A stretch of DNA of 64,000 nucleotides from Alkalithermobacter thermoalcaliphilus JW-YL-7 = DSM 7308 (GTDB taxonomy: Bacteria; Bacillota; Clostridia; Peptostreptococcales; Peptostreptococcaceae), in the NCBI GenBank assembly GCA_001584565.1, contig LSFY01000001.1, positions 1,040,001 to 1,104,000 of the forward strand, in the 5' to 3' direction. The position numbers and the translations under genes were made by a program. The first letter of the stretch is position 1. Each line of letters begins with the position of its first letter. The notes beneath the pieces were generated by a model. The model saw nothing but the letters and a program-made list of their open reading frames with translations. It was not told where the DNA came from and searched no databases. Positions 43,920-52,038 of the stretch are shown piece after piece.

Positions 43920-44046
43920 TTGCTATTTCCTCCTCAAGTGCTTTGATGTATTTTTCTGTTTCTGCTAGTATTTCTCTTAGATCTCTACTTTTGAAATATT
44001 CTTCAACTACATAATCTAGATTATCTAAAATTAATTTATCAAACAT
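43885..44046 (-). CDS. Small helical phage protein
   Basis: 53 residues from ATG 44046 behind AAAGGAGATG; the longer frame from 44112 runs inside ssb without a ribosome site. MFDKLILDNLDYVVEEYFKSRDLREI... is acidic and helical. Unknown function. Confidence 0.55.
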   Translation of the reverse strand: MFDKLILDNLDYVVEEYFKSRDLREILAETEKYIKALEEEIANEGVNKKMSHE

Positions 44047-44059
44047 TTTCACATCTCCT

Positions 44060-44434
44060 TTATGCGAACGGTGTTTCTTCAAAATCAACCTCTGTAAAAC
44101 TTTCAAGTTCATTTGTTTTTTTAGATCCTAAAAATTCAACTCTAGTAGCTTTAACTTTTGCAATAGTTCTTTTTTCTCCTGTTGACGTTTCGTATCTGTC
44201 TACTCTTAAAGCACCTTGAACACTTACTAAACTGCCTTTTGATAGATAATTTGCACAGTTTTCTGCTTGTTTGTTCCAAACCTCTATATTTATAAAATCA
44301 ACTTCTCTTTTTCCTTCTTTGCTTGTAAACTCTCTATTTACAGCTATAGAAAAAGTGGCAACTGCTGTTCCTCCTGGGATGTATTTAAGGTCCGGATCTT
44401 TTGTTAATCTTCCAACTAAAGCAACATTATTCAT
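44060..44434 (-). CDS. ssb: Single-stranded DNA-binding protein
   Basis: 124 residues with the OB fold: MNNVALVGRLTKDPDLKYIPGGTAVATFSIAVNREF, REVDFINIEVWNKQAENCANYLSKGSLVSVQGALR. The acidic tip SFTEVDFEETPFA ends in an Asp/Glu-x-Pro-Phe form like host SSB, so it can recruit partners. It starts behind GGAGGTTGAG. Confidence 0.95.
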   Translation of the reverse strand: MNNVALVGRLTKDPDLKYIPGGTAVATFSIAVNREFTSKEGKREVDFINIEVWNKQAENCANYLSKGSLVSVQGALRVDRYETSTGEKRTIAKVKATRVEFLGSKKTNELESFTEVDFEETPFA

Positions 44435-44448
44435 TGTCTCAACCTCCT

Positions 44449-44841
44449 TTATATTTTTTTAATTTTTAATTCCTCTTCGGGTGTATTTTTTAAAATACAC
44501 TCCTTAAATCCTAACTCGTGTTCAAATATATAGTACCTTTTTGTTTCGTCTATATATTTGAGTCTTTTCACTTCTCTTTGTTTTGTATTTCCTTTTGCTT
44601 CTATTGTCATTTTTGTAACTTCATACCATTTACCCTTTTCGAGCTTGTATACCGGTATTTTTTTTAAATCCGGTTTAACTTCCCCGCAATTGTAATAGGC
44701 TCTTTTTTCTCTTATTCCTATTTTCCCGGCATATTGGCTGATAGTGCTAATAGGTCTGCCGAGGTCTTTCGCTATTTGCACAGTTCCAAGTTTTTTGTAA
44801 TTTTTTTTAATATATTCCTTTTCTTTTTCACTTAACCTCAC
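44449..44841 (-). CDS. HTH DNA-binding phage protein
   Basis: 130 residues. EKEYIKKNYKKLGTVQIAKDLGRPISTISQYAGKIGIRE is a homeodomain-like helix-turn-helix of the kind found in small phage regulators; the rest is a small beta domain (GKWYEVTKMTIEAKGNTKQREVKRLKYIDE). It overlaps the initiator gene by 14 bp. Confidence 0.6.
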   Translation of the reverse strand: MRLSEKEKEYIKKNYKKLGTVQIAKDLGRPISTISQYAGKIGIREKRAYYNCGEVKPDLKKIPVYKLEKGKWYEVTKMTIEAKGNTKQREVKRLKYIDETKRYYIFEHELGFKECILKNTPEEELKIKKI

Positions 44842-45580
44842 ACTTCTCCCACCTTTTTTGATTATCCAGAATTATTCTTTCAAGTTCATCAGCAGTATAT
44901 CGTGATGTTCTCTGTTCAAAATTATGAAATTTTGTAACTTTATTTGAAATTGGTGCTGCGTAATTGTCCTTTATTGCTTTTATGAGAAAAGCAACTAAGT
45001 TTTTATAATTGTTTTTCTTTGCAATTTCATATTTTTCTTTTATAAGCTCTATATCATTTTTTGCTGCTTTTAATATAGAACTTATTTCTTTATCAGTCAG
45101 ATCTTCTTTTATTATCTCTTTAACTTTTTTTATTTTTAGATCAACAACACTTTCTTTGTTGTTATATAGTTTTAGTTTTTTTTGGTTTTTGTTGTATGTT
45201 TTTAGTTCGTGTTCATTTGGTGAACTAGCCTTGTTTAAATTTTGAACTAGCCCTAGTTCATTTATTGAACTAGCCTTGTTTAAATTTTGAACTGGGTTAT
45301 CTTTTATAATATAGATATTGCTTGCATTTTCTTTTTGCCTATTTATTACCTCTAGTATCCCAACGTCTTTGAGCTGTTTAATTGCTTTTGCTAATGTCGC
45401 TCTTGATTTTATGCCTGTATTGATTAGTAATGTTTCATAACTTGGGAAACATTCTTTTTCCTTGTTGGAATACATACAAAGAATTACATAAAGTAACTTT
45501 GCATGAGGACTAATGTCTGATTTAAGCACATGATTTTCAACTATTGTATAGTGCCATTCACGTCTTACTTCAATGCTCAT
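44828..45580 (-). CDS. Replication initiator / replisome organiser (HTH_36 plus DnaD-like)
   Basis: 250 residues. Residues 1-85 form a winged helix (LKSDISPHAKLLYVILCMYSNKEKECFPSYETLLINTGIKSRATLAKAIKQLKDVGIL). A repeat-rich linker (95-125) holds two copies of VQNLNKASS. The C-terminal half (LTDKEISSILKAAKNDIELIKEKYEIAKKNNYKNLVAFLIKAIKDNY) is DnaD/DnaB-like. It should open the origin and load the host helicase. As in lambda O, the origin probably lies inside the gene, at the repeats in the linker. No separate helicase loader is seen. Confidence 0.8.
   Translation of the reverse strand: MSIEVRREWHYTIVENHVLKSDISPHAKLLYVILCMYSNKEKECFPSYETLLINTGIKSRATLAKAIKQLKDVGILEVINRQKENASNIYIIKDNPVQNLNKASSINELGLVQNLNKASSPNEHELKTYNKNQKKLKLYNNKESVVDLKIKKVKEIIKEDLTDKEISSILKAAKNDIELIKEKYEIAKKNNYKNLVAFLIKAIKDNYAAPISNKVTKFHNFEQRTSRYTADELERIILDNQKRWEKCEVK
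45221..45293. repeat. Iteron-like repeats, candidate phage replication origin
   Basis: Two perfect 28-bp direct repeats (45221-45248 and 45266-45293) lie inside the initiator gene. Each begins and ends with TGAACT. Further TGAACTAG or CTAGTTCA copies lie between and beside them, in both orientations. AT-rich sequence flanks the array. Confidence 0.55.
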
Positions 45581-45634
45581 AACAGCACCTCATTTTTTTC
45601 ATTTACAGCCCCCACCTTTCTTTTAATTCACCTT

Positions 45635-46441
45635 TCATTCCTCAACTATTTCAGCTTCTATCACTTCTTCTTGTTCATATTCAGATAGAAGTTTCATAAC
45701 TTCTCCTACTTCTTCATATTTAAGTTTTTTAAGATCATAACCATTGTTTTTGCAAAATTCTTCTAGTTTACTAGTATCTTTTATAGCACTGTCATATAAG
45801 CCTTTTAATTCTGCTAATTTCACAATTTCTATTTTTTGTTGCTTAGTAGCTCCACCAGGAATTACTTCTTTTTCTGGAAGTTTATCTGGAACGTTTGGCA
45901 TTTCCGCTTGATCATACAAGCCTTGCAAATCTTCGGGAAATGCTTCCCTTAATGCTTGTACTAATGCTACTTTTCGTATCATTGTTGCAGGCATTGTATT
46001 CCACGTAGCTTGTTTTTTTGCGTATTCTTCCATGCTTACCTCTGCCCTAACTGGTATATCTGTGTCTTTTAGATATACTTCTGCCCAGCCACCTATTAGT
46101 TGCTCTCCTGGAGCTTTTAAGCTACCTTCTCGATATATTGATTCTCCTTGTCTGTTTAGTATCACTATACCTGCTTTTATTCCGTTGTACCTTGGATTTC
46201 TATATGCTCTTTTTGTAAATGTATCTTTACCAACTACAATATTAGCTGGAGAATTACCAAACTTTATTAAGTATGCTTCTCTTAAAAAAGGATTTAGTTT
46301 CTGATATTTGCAAATATTTAAAAACATCATTACTTCTTGATCTGTTACTCTTTCGGAATCTCCAGATACTAAATATCTTTTAATAATGTCTGGAGTTAAT
46401 TCAACTTTTCCGTGTTCGGTTTCATAAATTGCAACTTCCAT
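45635..46441 (-). CDS. bet: Bet/RecT single-strand annealing protein
   Basis: 268 residues. VTDQEVMMFLNICKYQKLNPFLREAYLIKFGNSPANIVVGKDTFTKRA and WNTMPATMIRKVALVQALREAFPEDLQGLYDQAEM are Bet/RecT signatures. It anneals complementary strands for phage recombination. No exonuclease partner is adjacent. Acidic C-terminal tail (EYEQEEVIEAEIVEE). Confidence 0.93.
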   Translation of the reverse strand: MEVAIYETEHGKVELTPDIIKRYLVSGDSERVTDQEVMMFLNICKYQKLNPFLREAYLIKFGNSPANIVVGKDTFTKRAYRNPRYNGIKAGIVILNRQGESIYREGSLKAPGEQLIGGWAEVYLKDTDIPVRAEVSMEEYAKKQATWNTMPATMIRKVALVQALREAFPEDLQGLYDQAEMPNVPDKLPEKEVIPGGATKQQKIEIVKLAELKGLYDSAIKDTSKLEEFCKNNGYDLKKLKYEEVGEVMKLLSEYEQEEVIEAEIVEE

Positions 46442-46461
46442 TTTTTCTTTACCTCCTTTTC

Positions 46462-46605
46462 CTATTGCGTTATAATTACAATAGATTTTTTATTCTTTCG
46501 ACTGTAAGTTACTACCTTACAGTGTTTTTCATTGTTAGCTGCATTCTCTAAATATGCAGCTAACTCCCTCACTTTTCCACTAAAAGCTAGTTTTAGATAT
46601 TTCAT
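46462..46605 (-). CDS. Small phage protein, 47 residues
   Basis: Starts at ATG 46605 (MKYLKLAFSGKVRELAAYLENAANN) behind GGAGGGTTAAG. LAAYLENAANNEKHCKVVTY and RKNKKSIVIITQ suggest a compact alpha-beta fold. Unknown function. Confidence 0.5.
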   Translation of the reverse strand: MKYLKLAFSGKVRELAAYLENAANNEKHCKVVTYSRKNKKSIVIITQ

Positions 46606-46610
46606 ATTTC

Positions 46611-46772
46611 TTAACCCTCCGTCCACAATAAGATTTTTTCCATTTGTCTTACTACTGTTATAATGCATCTGTATAGCGTTGGATCAGGATTTGGATCGTT
46701 ATATAACCAGTAGTTTAATTCTCTGACTGCCCATTTTAATTCTTCTTTAGCTTCGCTCATATGCTTGTCCAT
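46611..46772 (-). CDS. Small phage protein, 53 residues
   Basis: ATG 46772 behind AAGGAAGGTG. MDKHMSEAKEELKWAVRELNYW, then NDPNPDPTLYRCIITVVRQMEKI. Mostly helical with one Asn/Pro turn. It overlaps the previous small gene by 26 bp. Unknown function. Confidence 0.5.
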   Translation of the reverse strand: MDKHMSEAKEELKWAVRELNYWLYNDPNPDPTLYRCIITVVRQMEKILLWTEG

Positions 46773-46908
46773 AGTCTACACCTTCCTTTATTTCACCAGT
46801 TTCTATCAAGCCGTTTATTGCAGCTTTTATAAGTATATCTATTGCTTTTTTCATTTTTTCTTCGTTTTTGTTGTAAATTCTCGTTATTGTTATATCTACA
46901 TTTCTCAT
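46747..46908 (-). CDS. Small phage protein, 53 residues
   Basis: ATG 46908 behind AAGGGGGATG. MRNVDITITRIYNKNEEKMKK, then AIDILIKAAINGLIETGEIKEG. Helical; unknown function. The ribosome site lies at the end of the antirepressor remnant. Confidence 0.5.
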   Translation of the reverse strand: MRNVDITITRIYNKNEEKMKKAIDILIKAAINGLIETGEIKEGVDYGQAYERS

Positions 46909-46919
46909 ACACATCCCCC

Positions 46920-47300
46920 TTATTCACTTGCTGCCTTAGATAAAGCAGGAGATTTAAACTTATTTATAAAATATATTTGTCCTTTACCTGTTACTTTTGG
47001 TGCCTTGCTTATACTTATATGCCCATCTGCGTGTGTTATAGTTGTTTCTTTTACTTCAAACATTCCTAATTCCATGCTATAATGTCGCCTTCAGGGATAA
47101 TTAAAACACTTTGTTTGCCACCTTCTGTAAGGATGTTCCAAGTTAGAACCCCCTTACAATTATCCCCTTACAGCCTTGTGTGGAATTGAATATCCGAGAG
47201 CCTTCGCTACATCACACGCTACTGCATAAGGCTTACAGTCAATTTCAACCATTCTTATCTTTCCAAATTCTTCGTTTTGAAAAATTATTAAATCATTCAT
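46920..47300 (-). pseudogene. Phage antirepressor (Bro-N/KilAC), decayed
   Basis: From ATG 47300 the frame reads MNDLIIFQNEEFGKIRMVEIDCKPYAVACDVAKALGYSIPHKAVRG, a normal Bro-N start, then stops. A second frame gives NCKGVLTWNILTEGGKQSVLIIPEGDIIAWN, the next part of Bro-N. It is followed in a third frame by METHOD-like MELGMFEVKETTITHADGHIS... TPKVTGKGQ-type KVTGKGQIYFINKF, the end of a KilAC domain. So the gene has a frameshift and lost its middle. The small frame 46920-47075 could still be translated. Loss of the antirepressor may alter prophage induction. Confidence 0.75.
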
Positions 47301-47357
47301 TTTAACCCTCCATCCTTTGTATGTTTAAGTTTTCTTTGCATAAGCTATATTACCTAT

Positions 47358-47591
47358 TTATACTGTTTCTGTCATACAATCGGTAACTTTGTCTGTAAAA
47401 AAAATTTCTTCTGCTGTCTTATTAAATATTGAGCATATTTTTTGCATTTCCGAGGCTGTAAACTCACAATAGCCATTTTCTTTTTTTACATAAGTAGACG
47501 CTGACATCCCAATTTTTCTAGCTAAGTCAATTTGTTTATATCTATGCTCAACACGTAAAGCTTTTAATTTATAGTTCGTTTTTTTCTTCAT
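47358..47591 (-). CDS. Cro-like XRE regulator
   Basis: 77 residues. LKALRVEHRYKQIDLARKIGMSASTYVKKENGYCEFTASEMQKICSIFN is a complete lambda-type helix-turn-helix. It is the first gene of the early operon, divergent from the CI-type repressor, and controlled by the promoter at 47639-47667. AGGAGGTA precedes the start. Confidence 0.85.
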   Translation of the reverse strand: MKKKTNYKLKALRVEHRYKQIDLARKIGMSASTYVKKENGYCEFTASEMQKICSIFNKTAEEIFFTDKVTDCMTETV

Positions 47592-47617
47592 TGTATTTAC
47601 CTCCTATTAAGTTGCCA

Positions 47618-47723
47618 TTTGGTAACTTTCTCAATTGTAGTATATTTTATTTTTGGTAACATGTCAATAGAATTTTAAAATTTATTTTTCGTTTTTGGTA
47701 ACTTGTCTTTAATTATTGGTAAC
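47618..47723. promoter_or_regulatory. Four operator-like repeats in the lysis-lysogeny switch
   Basis: (A/T)TTGGTAAC occurs at 47618-47626, 47652-47660, 47694-47702 and 47715-47723, all in the same orientation, between the divergent cro-like and cI-like genes. Another TCGGTAAC lies inside the cro-like gene near 47371. The second copy falls within the spacer of the early promoter, so repressor binding would block it. Confidence 0.75.
47639..47667 (-). promoter_or_regulatory. Early promoter (PR-like)
   Basis: On the minus strand TTGACA (47667-47662), 17 bp, TATACT (47644-47639): a near-consensus promoter for the cro-like gene and the long early operon. The spacer contains one operator repeat. 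Confidence 0.85.
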
Positions 47724-47755
47724 CTAAGCTATAATATAGTAAAGGAGGTGTTAAT

Positions 47756-48175
47756 ATGGCAACTTTTCAGGAAAGGATGAAGGAATTAAGGAAAGAGAAA
47801 AACCTAACATTAGATAAACTAGCTGATATGTCAAATACTACTAAAGCCACTTTATCAAGATATGAAAATGGTCTAAGAGTTCCTAATATAGAATTTATAC
47901 AAAAATTAGCTAATATCTTTAATGTTTCTGTTGATTATCTGCTTGGAAAATCAGATATAAAAAAACAAGAAGAATTGTCAAATATCGAACCTACTCCAGA
48001 TTATCCTCACAAAATAACAGCAAGAGATAAAAAACAATACCTTGATTACATAAAAGCAGTTAATGAAGCTTTCTTTATGAATGATGAAGCATCAGAAGAA
48101 GATAAAAAAGCTATCCTTGAAACTATGAATGAAATCTTCTGGATGGCTAAAGCAATGAGAAAGAAAAAGAAATAA
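47756..48175 (+). CDS. CI-type repressor (XRE family)
   Basis: 139 residues. FQERMKELRKEKNLTLDKLADMSNTTKATLSRYENGLRVPNIEFIQKLANIFNVSVDYLLGKSD is a standard helix-turn-helix; the acidic C-terminal part (80-139) has no LexA-type protease fold. Repressors of this build are inactivated by an ImmA metalloprotease, encoded next. AAAGGAGG precedes the ATG and TATAAT (47730-47735) marks its promoter. Confidence 0.9.
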   Translation: MATFQERMKELRKEKNLTLDKLADMSNTTKATLSRYENGLRVPNIEFIQKLANIFNVSVDYLLGKSDIKKQEELSNIEPTPDYPHKITARDKKQYLDYIKAVNEAFFMNDEASEEDKKAILETMNEIFWMAKAMRKKKK

Positions 48176-48188
48176 TGGGTGGTGTCTT

Positions 48189-48626
48189 ATGATCAAGAAT
48201 ATCCGTATCAGAGTTAAGCATTTAATACAAAAATACGACACACGCAACCCTGAAAAGTTAGCTCGGGAGATGGGAATAGTCATTTTAAAAAGACCTTTTG
48301 AAAAAACTATGGGATTTTTTAAAAAAGCTCTAGGGAAAAAGTTTATTGTCGTTAATTCTAATCTTACATATTCTATGCAACAAGTAGTTATTGCACACGA
48401 ATTAGCACATGCATTGTTTCATTCTAGCAATTCAAAAATATTTCTTCATGAATATACACTTTTCCCTAGAGGACGTTATGAAATTGAAGCTAATAGATTT
48501 GCTGCAGAGCTTCTTATTGATGAAAACGAGATAGATAAACATATTTTTAAAAATATGACTGTTGAGCAAATAGCATTATATTTTGATGTACCTAAAGAAT
48601 TAGTGGAATATAAGACAAAAAAATAG
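48189..48626 (+). CDS. immA: ImmA/IrrE metalloprotease
   Basis: 145 residues. QVVIAHELAHALFHS (HExxH, near 70) with the downstream YEIEANRFAAELLI glutamate is the ImmA zinc-protease site. It cleaves the neighbouring repressor after DNA damage or cell signals. It starts 13 bp after the repressor gene, the usual pair. Confidence 0.92.
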   Translation: MIKNIRIRVKHLIQKYDTRNPEKLAREMGIVILKRPFEKTMGFFKKALGKKFIVVNSNLTYSMQQVVIAHELAHALFHSSNSKIFLHEYTLFPRGRYEIEANRFAAELLIDENEIDKHIFKNMTVEQIALYFDVPKELVEYKTKK

Positions 48627-48636
48627 GGGGATATTT

Positions 48637-49869
48637 ATGTTGAATTTTTTTAGAATATTAACAGGTATTTTTTTTACACTATTTACTTTTTTGATGCTTG
48701 GAATTTTTATTATGCCAATAATTGAAAATCCTTTTATAGGTATTTTAATCGTAGGTATTCTTTTATATGTATCTTATAAAATAGGTTTTAAATTAGCGAA
48801 TAAATTATTTAAATATCAAAAAGAAATAAACAATACTATTGATACTGTATATGAGAAAAACGAAATACAAAAAGATACAGAAATATATACAGAAACAGAA
48901 GATTTTACTACAGAACCTGCAATACAAGAGGGGTACATAATTTCTAAAGAAATTAATAGTCCAGTTTATTCGGATAAAGTATATAAAAATTTTGTTGTAC
49001 TAGATTTTGAAACAACTGGTCTAGATCCTAATACTGATAAAATTATAGAAATTGCTGCACTTAAATACATAGATAGATCTTTAGTTGATGAATTCGTTAC
49101 TCTTGTAAACCCTGAAATTACAATACCGAAAAAAATAACTAAAATCAATGGAATAACAGATGATATGGTAAATGACAAACCAACGATAAAAGAAGTTTTA
49201 CCTAGCTTACTCCAGTTCATTGGTGATTTGCCTATAGTAGCCCATAATGCACCTTTTGATGCTAGATTTTTAAAATACGCTGTTTTAAATAACTTTGGTG
49301 AAGATTCTATAGAAAATAATTTTATAGACACAGTTAAAATTGCTAGAGAAATATACCCAAACCTAACAAATCATAAGCTAACTACAATAAAAGAGCACCT
49401 AAACATTAATCTAAGTAGCCATAGAGCTTACAACGATACATTAGTTACAGCTCAAATATATTTAGACTATTCGAAAAAGAAAATAAATGAATATAATTCT
49501 CAAATTCCTATTTTCGACCAAATAGATGAAGATATTTATATGTGTTTTATCACACATAAATCAGGAATGAATGAAAAATTTGGAACAAGCGAAGACTTTT
49601 GTAAATTGGAAGAAAAAATTTCTGAGATTTGTAAAAAGAATAACGGTAGACATTACAAGGCGGCTAGTAAAAATGTAAAATTTGCAATTATTTTCAACTA
49701 TTTAAATAGAACCAAATCTTGTGTTGATACCCTAAGGAATAAAGGTTATAAAGTAACAACATTTGAAGAAGCTATAAAATTCTTTGAATTAGATTACATG
49801 TGGGATATTGAATCATTAGTAAATGCAGAAAAAGAGTATAAAGAATTTAGTTATAAAATTGTTGAATGA
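48637..49869 (+). CDS. Membrane-anchored DEDDh 3'-5' exonuclease
   Basis: 410 residues. Two hydrophobic segments lie at 5-30 and 36-55 (RILTGIFFTLFTFLMLGIFI; FIGILIVGILLYVSYKIGF). Residues 115-285 are a DnaQ-type exonuclease: FVVLDFETTGLDPNTDKIIEIAALK (DxE), VAHNAPFDARFL, and SSHRAYNDTLVTAQIY (H-x4-D). The C-terminus (FGTSEDFCKLEEKI...KGYKVTTFEEAIKFF) resembles a BRCT-like tail. The anchor is unusual for a DnaQ relative. In the lysogeny module it could destroy incoming DNA. Confidence 0.8.
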   Translation: MLNFFRILTGIFFTLFTFLMLGIFIMPIIENPFIGILIVGILLYVSYKIGFKLANKLFKYQKEINNTIDTVYEKNEIQKDTEIYTETEDFTTEPAIQEGYIISKEINSPVYSDKVYKNFVVLDFETTGLDPNTDKIIEIAALKYIDRSLVDEFVTLVNPEITIPKKITKINGITDDMVNDKPTIKEVLPSLLQFIGDLPIVAHNAPFDARFLKYAVLNNFGEDSIENNFIDTVKIAREIYPNLTNHKLTTIKEHLNINLSSHRAYNDTLVTAQIYLDYSKKKINEYNSQIPIFDQIDEDIYMCFITHKSGMNEKFGTSEDFCKLEEKISEICKKNNGRHYKAASKNVKFAIIFNYLNRTKSCVDTLRNKGYKVTTFEEAIKFFELDYMWDIESLVNAEKEYKEFSYKIVE

Positions 49870-49913
49870 AAAACTTCTATACTTCAAAACAGATATTTTG
49901 GGAGGAGATTAAA

Positions 49914-50375
49914 GTGAAAACAATGAAAAAAAGATTAATTTTATTACTATGTGGAATTATCCTTGTTGGAATTGTTGGGTGCGAATCTAATAAAAAAGAA
50001 ATACCTAAATTAATTTTTGATGAAGCTGTAGAAAGTACAATAAATGAATTAAAAGAATATGAATATGTTAAAGATGTCCATATACAAGTTTCAGAAGAAG
50101 AGAGTAAAATAGTTCTTACTGCAGTATTGAGTGATTCTACTAATGAAAAAACTGCTAAAGAATTTGCGGATACCTTAATCAGACGTTTTGGCTGGTGGGT
50201 CAATTTTTATAATGATGTTTTAGAAAAAGGTCCTAATAAAGACTATTATGGAGAGTTATACGACTATTATGATATTAATATAGGGATAAGTTCTTTAAGT
50301 AAAGTAAACGATATTAAATCATGGTACGTTAATAAATTTATACTCAAAGGTAGTCATAAACAAATAGATATATAA
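49914..50375 (+). CDS. Lipoprotein of unknown function
   Basis: 153 residues from GTG 49914 behind GGAGGAG. Signal peptide KKRLILLLCGIILVGIVGC with the lipobox GIVGC, so it is probably anchored outside the membrane. The mature part (EYVKDVHIQVSEEESKIVLTAVL) looks like a compact alpha/beta domain. In this place it may be a superinfection-exclusion or host-benefit protein; I do not recognise the family. Confidence 0.7.
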   Translation: MKTMKKRLILLLCGIILVGIVGCESNKKEIPKLIFDEAVESTINELKEYEYVKDVHIQVSEEESKIVLTAVLSDSTNEKTAKEFADTLIRRFGWWVNFYNDVLEKGPNKDYYGELYDYYDINIGISSLSKVNDIKSWYVNKFILKGSHKQIDI

Positions 50376-50381
50376 TTATAA

Positions 50382-50400
50382 AGAGCAGAAAAACTGCTCT
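50382..50400 (+). terminator. Terminator of the repressor operon
   Basis: AGAGCAG-AAAAA-CTGCTCT followed by GTTTATTT, between the lipoprotein gene and the integrase. Confidence 0.8.
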
Positions 50401-50463
50401 GTTTATTTCCAACTATTACCAAACATATATTCGGAACTAGTAACTTTAAGGAGGTCAGCGTGT

Positions 50464-52038
50464 ATGAATAATGTTGCAGTATATTGTAGAGTTAGTTCAG
50501 AAGATCAAGCAGAACGTGGCACTATCGAAAGTCAAATTGAATTTGCTATGAAATATGTTGATCTACATCAATTGAATTTATATAAAATATATAAAGAAGA
50601 TGGAGTTTCTGGGACTATTCCACTTCATGAAAGACCTGTAGGAATACAACTTATAGAAGATGCTATAAATAAAAAATTTGATACTCTACTTATATATAAG
50701 CTCGATAGATTAGGAAGATCTGCTCGTGTTACACTAAATTCTATTTATCAACTTGAACAATTAGGAGTGCAAATCAAAAGTATGACTGAACCATTTGATA
50801 CAAGTAATCCAAGTGGTAGATTTATGATTACTATGCTAGCAGGAGTTGCCGATCTAGAAAGAGAAACAATACTTGAAAGGATGTGGCATGGGGCTAATAG
50901 AGCTGCTAGAGAAGGAAAATGGCTTGGTGGTATAGTTCCGTATGGATATATAGTAGATAGCCAAGGTTATTTAGTTGTAAATGATGAGCGTATCGGAGAT
51001 TTAGAGATGTCTGAAAAGGAAGTTGTTCAGCTTATATTTGATCTTGTAGGCAATAAAAAATATTCTACAATGAAAGTTGCTGATTATCTTAATTCACTTA
51101 AAATACCTACTCATTATCAAAAAGATGACAGGCAAATTTTAAAAGGTAAAAGAAAAGCTAATACAGCTGGAGTATGGCTTCCTAACAACATAGGTAGAAT
51201 GATTAAAAATACCACTTATAAAGGAGTGCATTATTACGGTAAAAGATCTAAAAAACAAAGAGATGTAATCGAAAGAAAAGTCCCAGCTATAGTATCGGAA
51301 GATCTATGGGATAAATGCCAAGAAGTTTTAAAAAACAATCAAATTTTATCTATGAAAAATTCTAAAAGAAATTACTTGTTAAGAGGTCTAATAAGGTGTG
51401 AATTATGTAATAGCACCTATCATGGCAGTTTTAGTACTAAACATGAATACTACATTTGCACTGGCAAAACAAAATATAAAGGACCTGGCTATGGCAGATG
51501 TAAAGCTAAAAATATACGAAGTGATTTTTTAAATAAAGTTGTGTGGGAAGATGTTGTAAATTTTATAAATAATCCAGGCAAAGTTTTAAATTTTCTTGAT
51601 ACATCTAATAATAATAATAATATATATACATTAAATAACTTAGAAAGTGAAATAGATATAATAAAGAGTAGATTAGACAATATAGAAACAGAAAAAGAAT
51701 CTATCTTAAATTTGTTTAGAAAAAATATAATAACTTCTTTAGACGTGGAAAAACAATTTGAAAATATAAACAAAGACAAAATACAACTTCAAGAAAGGTT
51801 ATTAGAGTTAGAAAAGGAAATATTAAATGTTAGATCCAAAAATAAAAACACAGACAAAATAAGAGAATTTTTGTCTGATATGAAGTATAAGCTTGAAACT
51901 AACGAAGTTACATTCGAGCTTAAAAGAGAAATAATAGAAACATTAGTAGGTACTATAAAAGTAAATACTATATTTGATGAAAACGGAAAAGCTAAGATAA
52001 ATATCAAAATAGAATATAATTTTGATTGTACTGTTTAA
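50464..52038 (+). CDS. int: Large serine integrase
   Basis: 524 residues. The resolvase domain begins VAVYCRVSSEDQAERGTIESQ with the catalytic serine (Ser11); LLIYKLDRLGRSARVT and MLAGVADLERETILERMWHG follow. The recombinase domain (160-280) has GIVPYGYIV and NNIGRMIKNTTYKGVHYYGKR. The zinc ribbon is CELCNSTYH...YYICTGK...GRCKAKNIRSDFL, followed by a coiled coil (395-460). It joins attP and attB. Its stop codon lies 6 bp from the attR core, the common layout for such integrases. GGAGGTCAG precedes the ATG. Confidence 0.95.
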   Translation: MNNVAVYCRVSSEDQAERGTIESQIEFAMKYVDLHQLNLYKIYKEDGVSGTIPLHERPVGIQLIEDAINKKFDTLLIYKLDRLGRSARVTLNSIYQLEQLGVQIKSMTEPFDTSNPSGRFMITMLAGVADLERETILERMWHGANRAAREGKWLGGIVPYGYIVDSQGYLVVNDERIGDLEMSEKEVVQLIFDLVGNKKYSTMKVADYLNSLKIPTHYQKDDRQILKGKRKANTAGVWLPNNIGRMIKNTTYKGVHYYGKRSKKQRDVIERKVPAIVSEDLWDKCQEVLKNNQILSMKNSKRNYLLRGLIRCELCNSTYHGSFSTKHEYYICTGKTKYKGPGYGRCKAKNIRSDFLNKVVWEDVVNFINNPGKVLNFLDTSNNNNNIYTLNNLESEIDIIKSRLDNIETEKESILNLFRKNIITSLDVEKQFENINKDKIQLQERLLELEKEILNVRSKNKNTDKIREFLSDMKYKLETNEVTFELKREIIETLVGTIKVNTIFDENGKAKINIKIEYNFDCTV

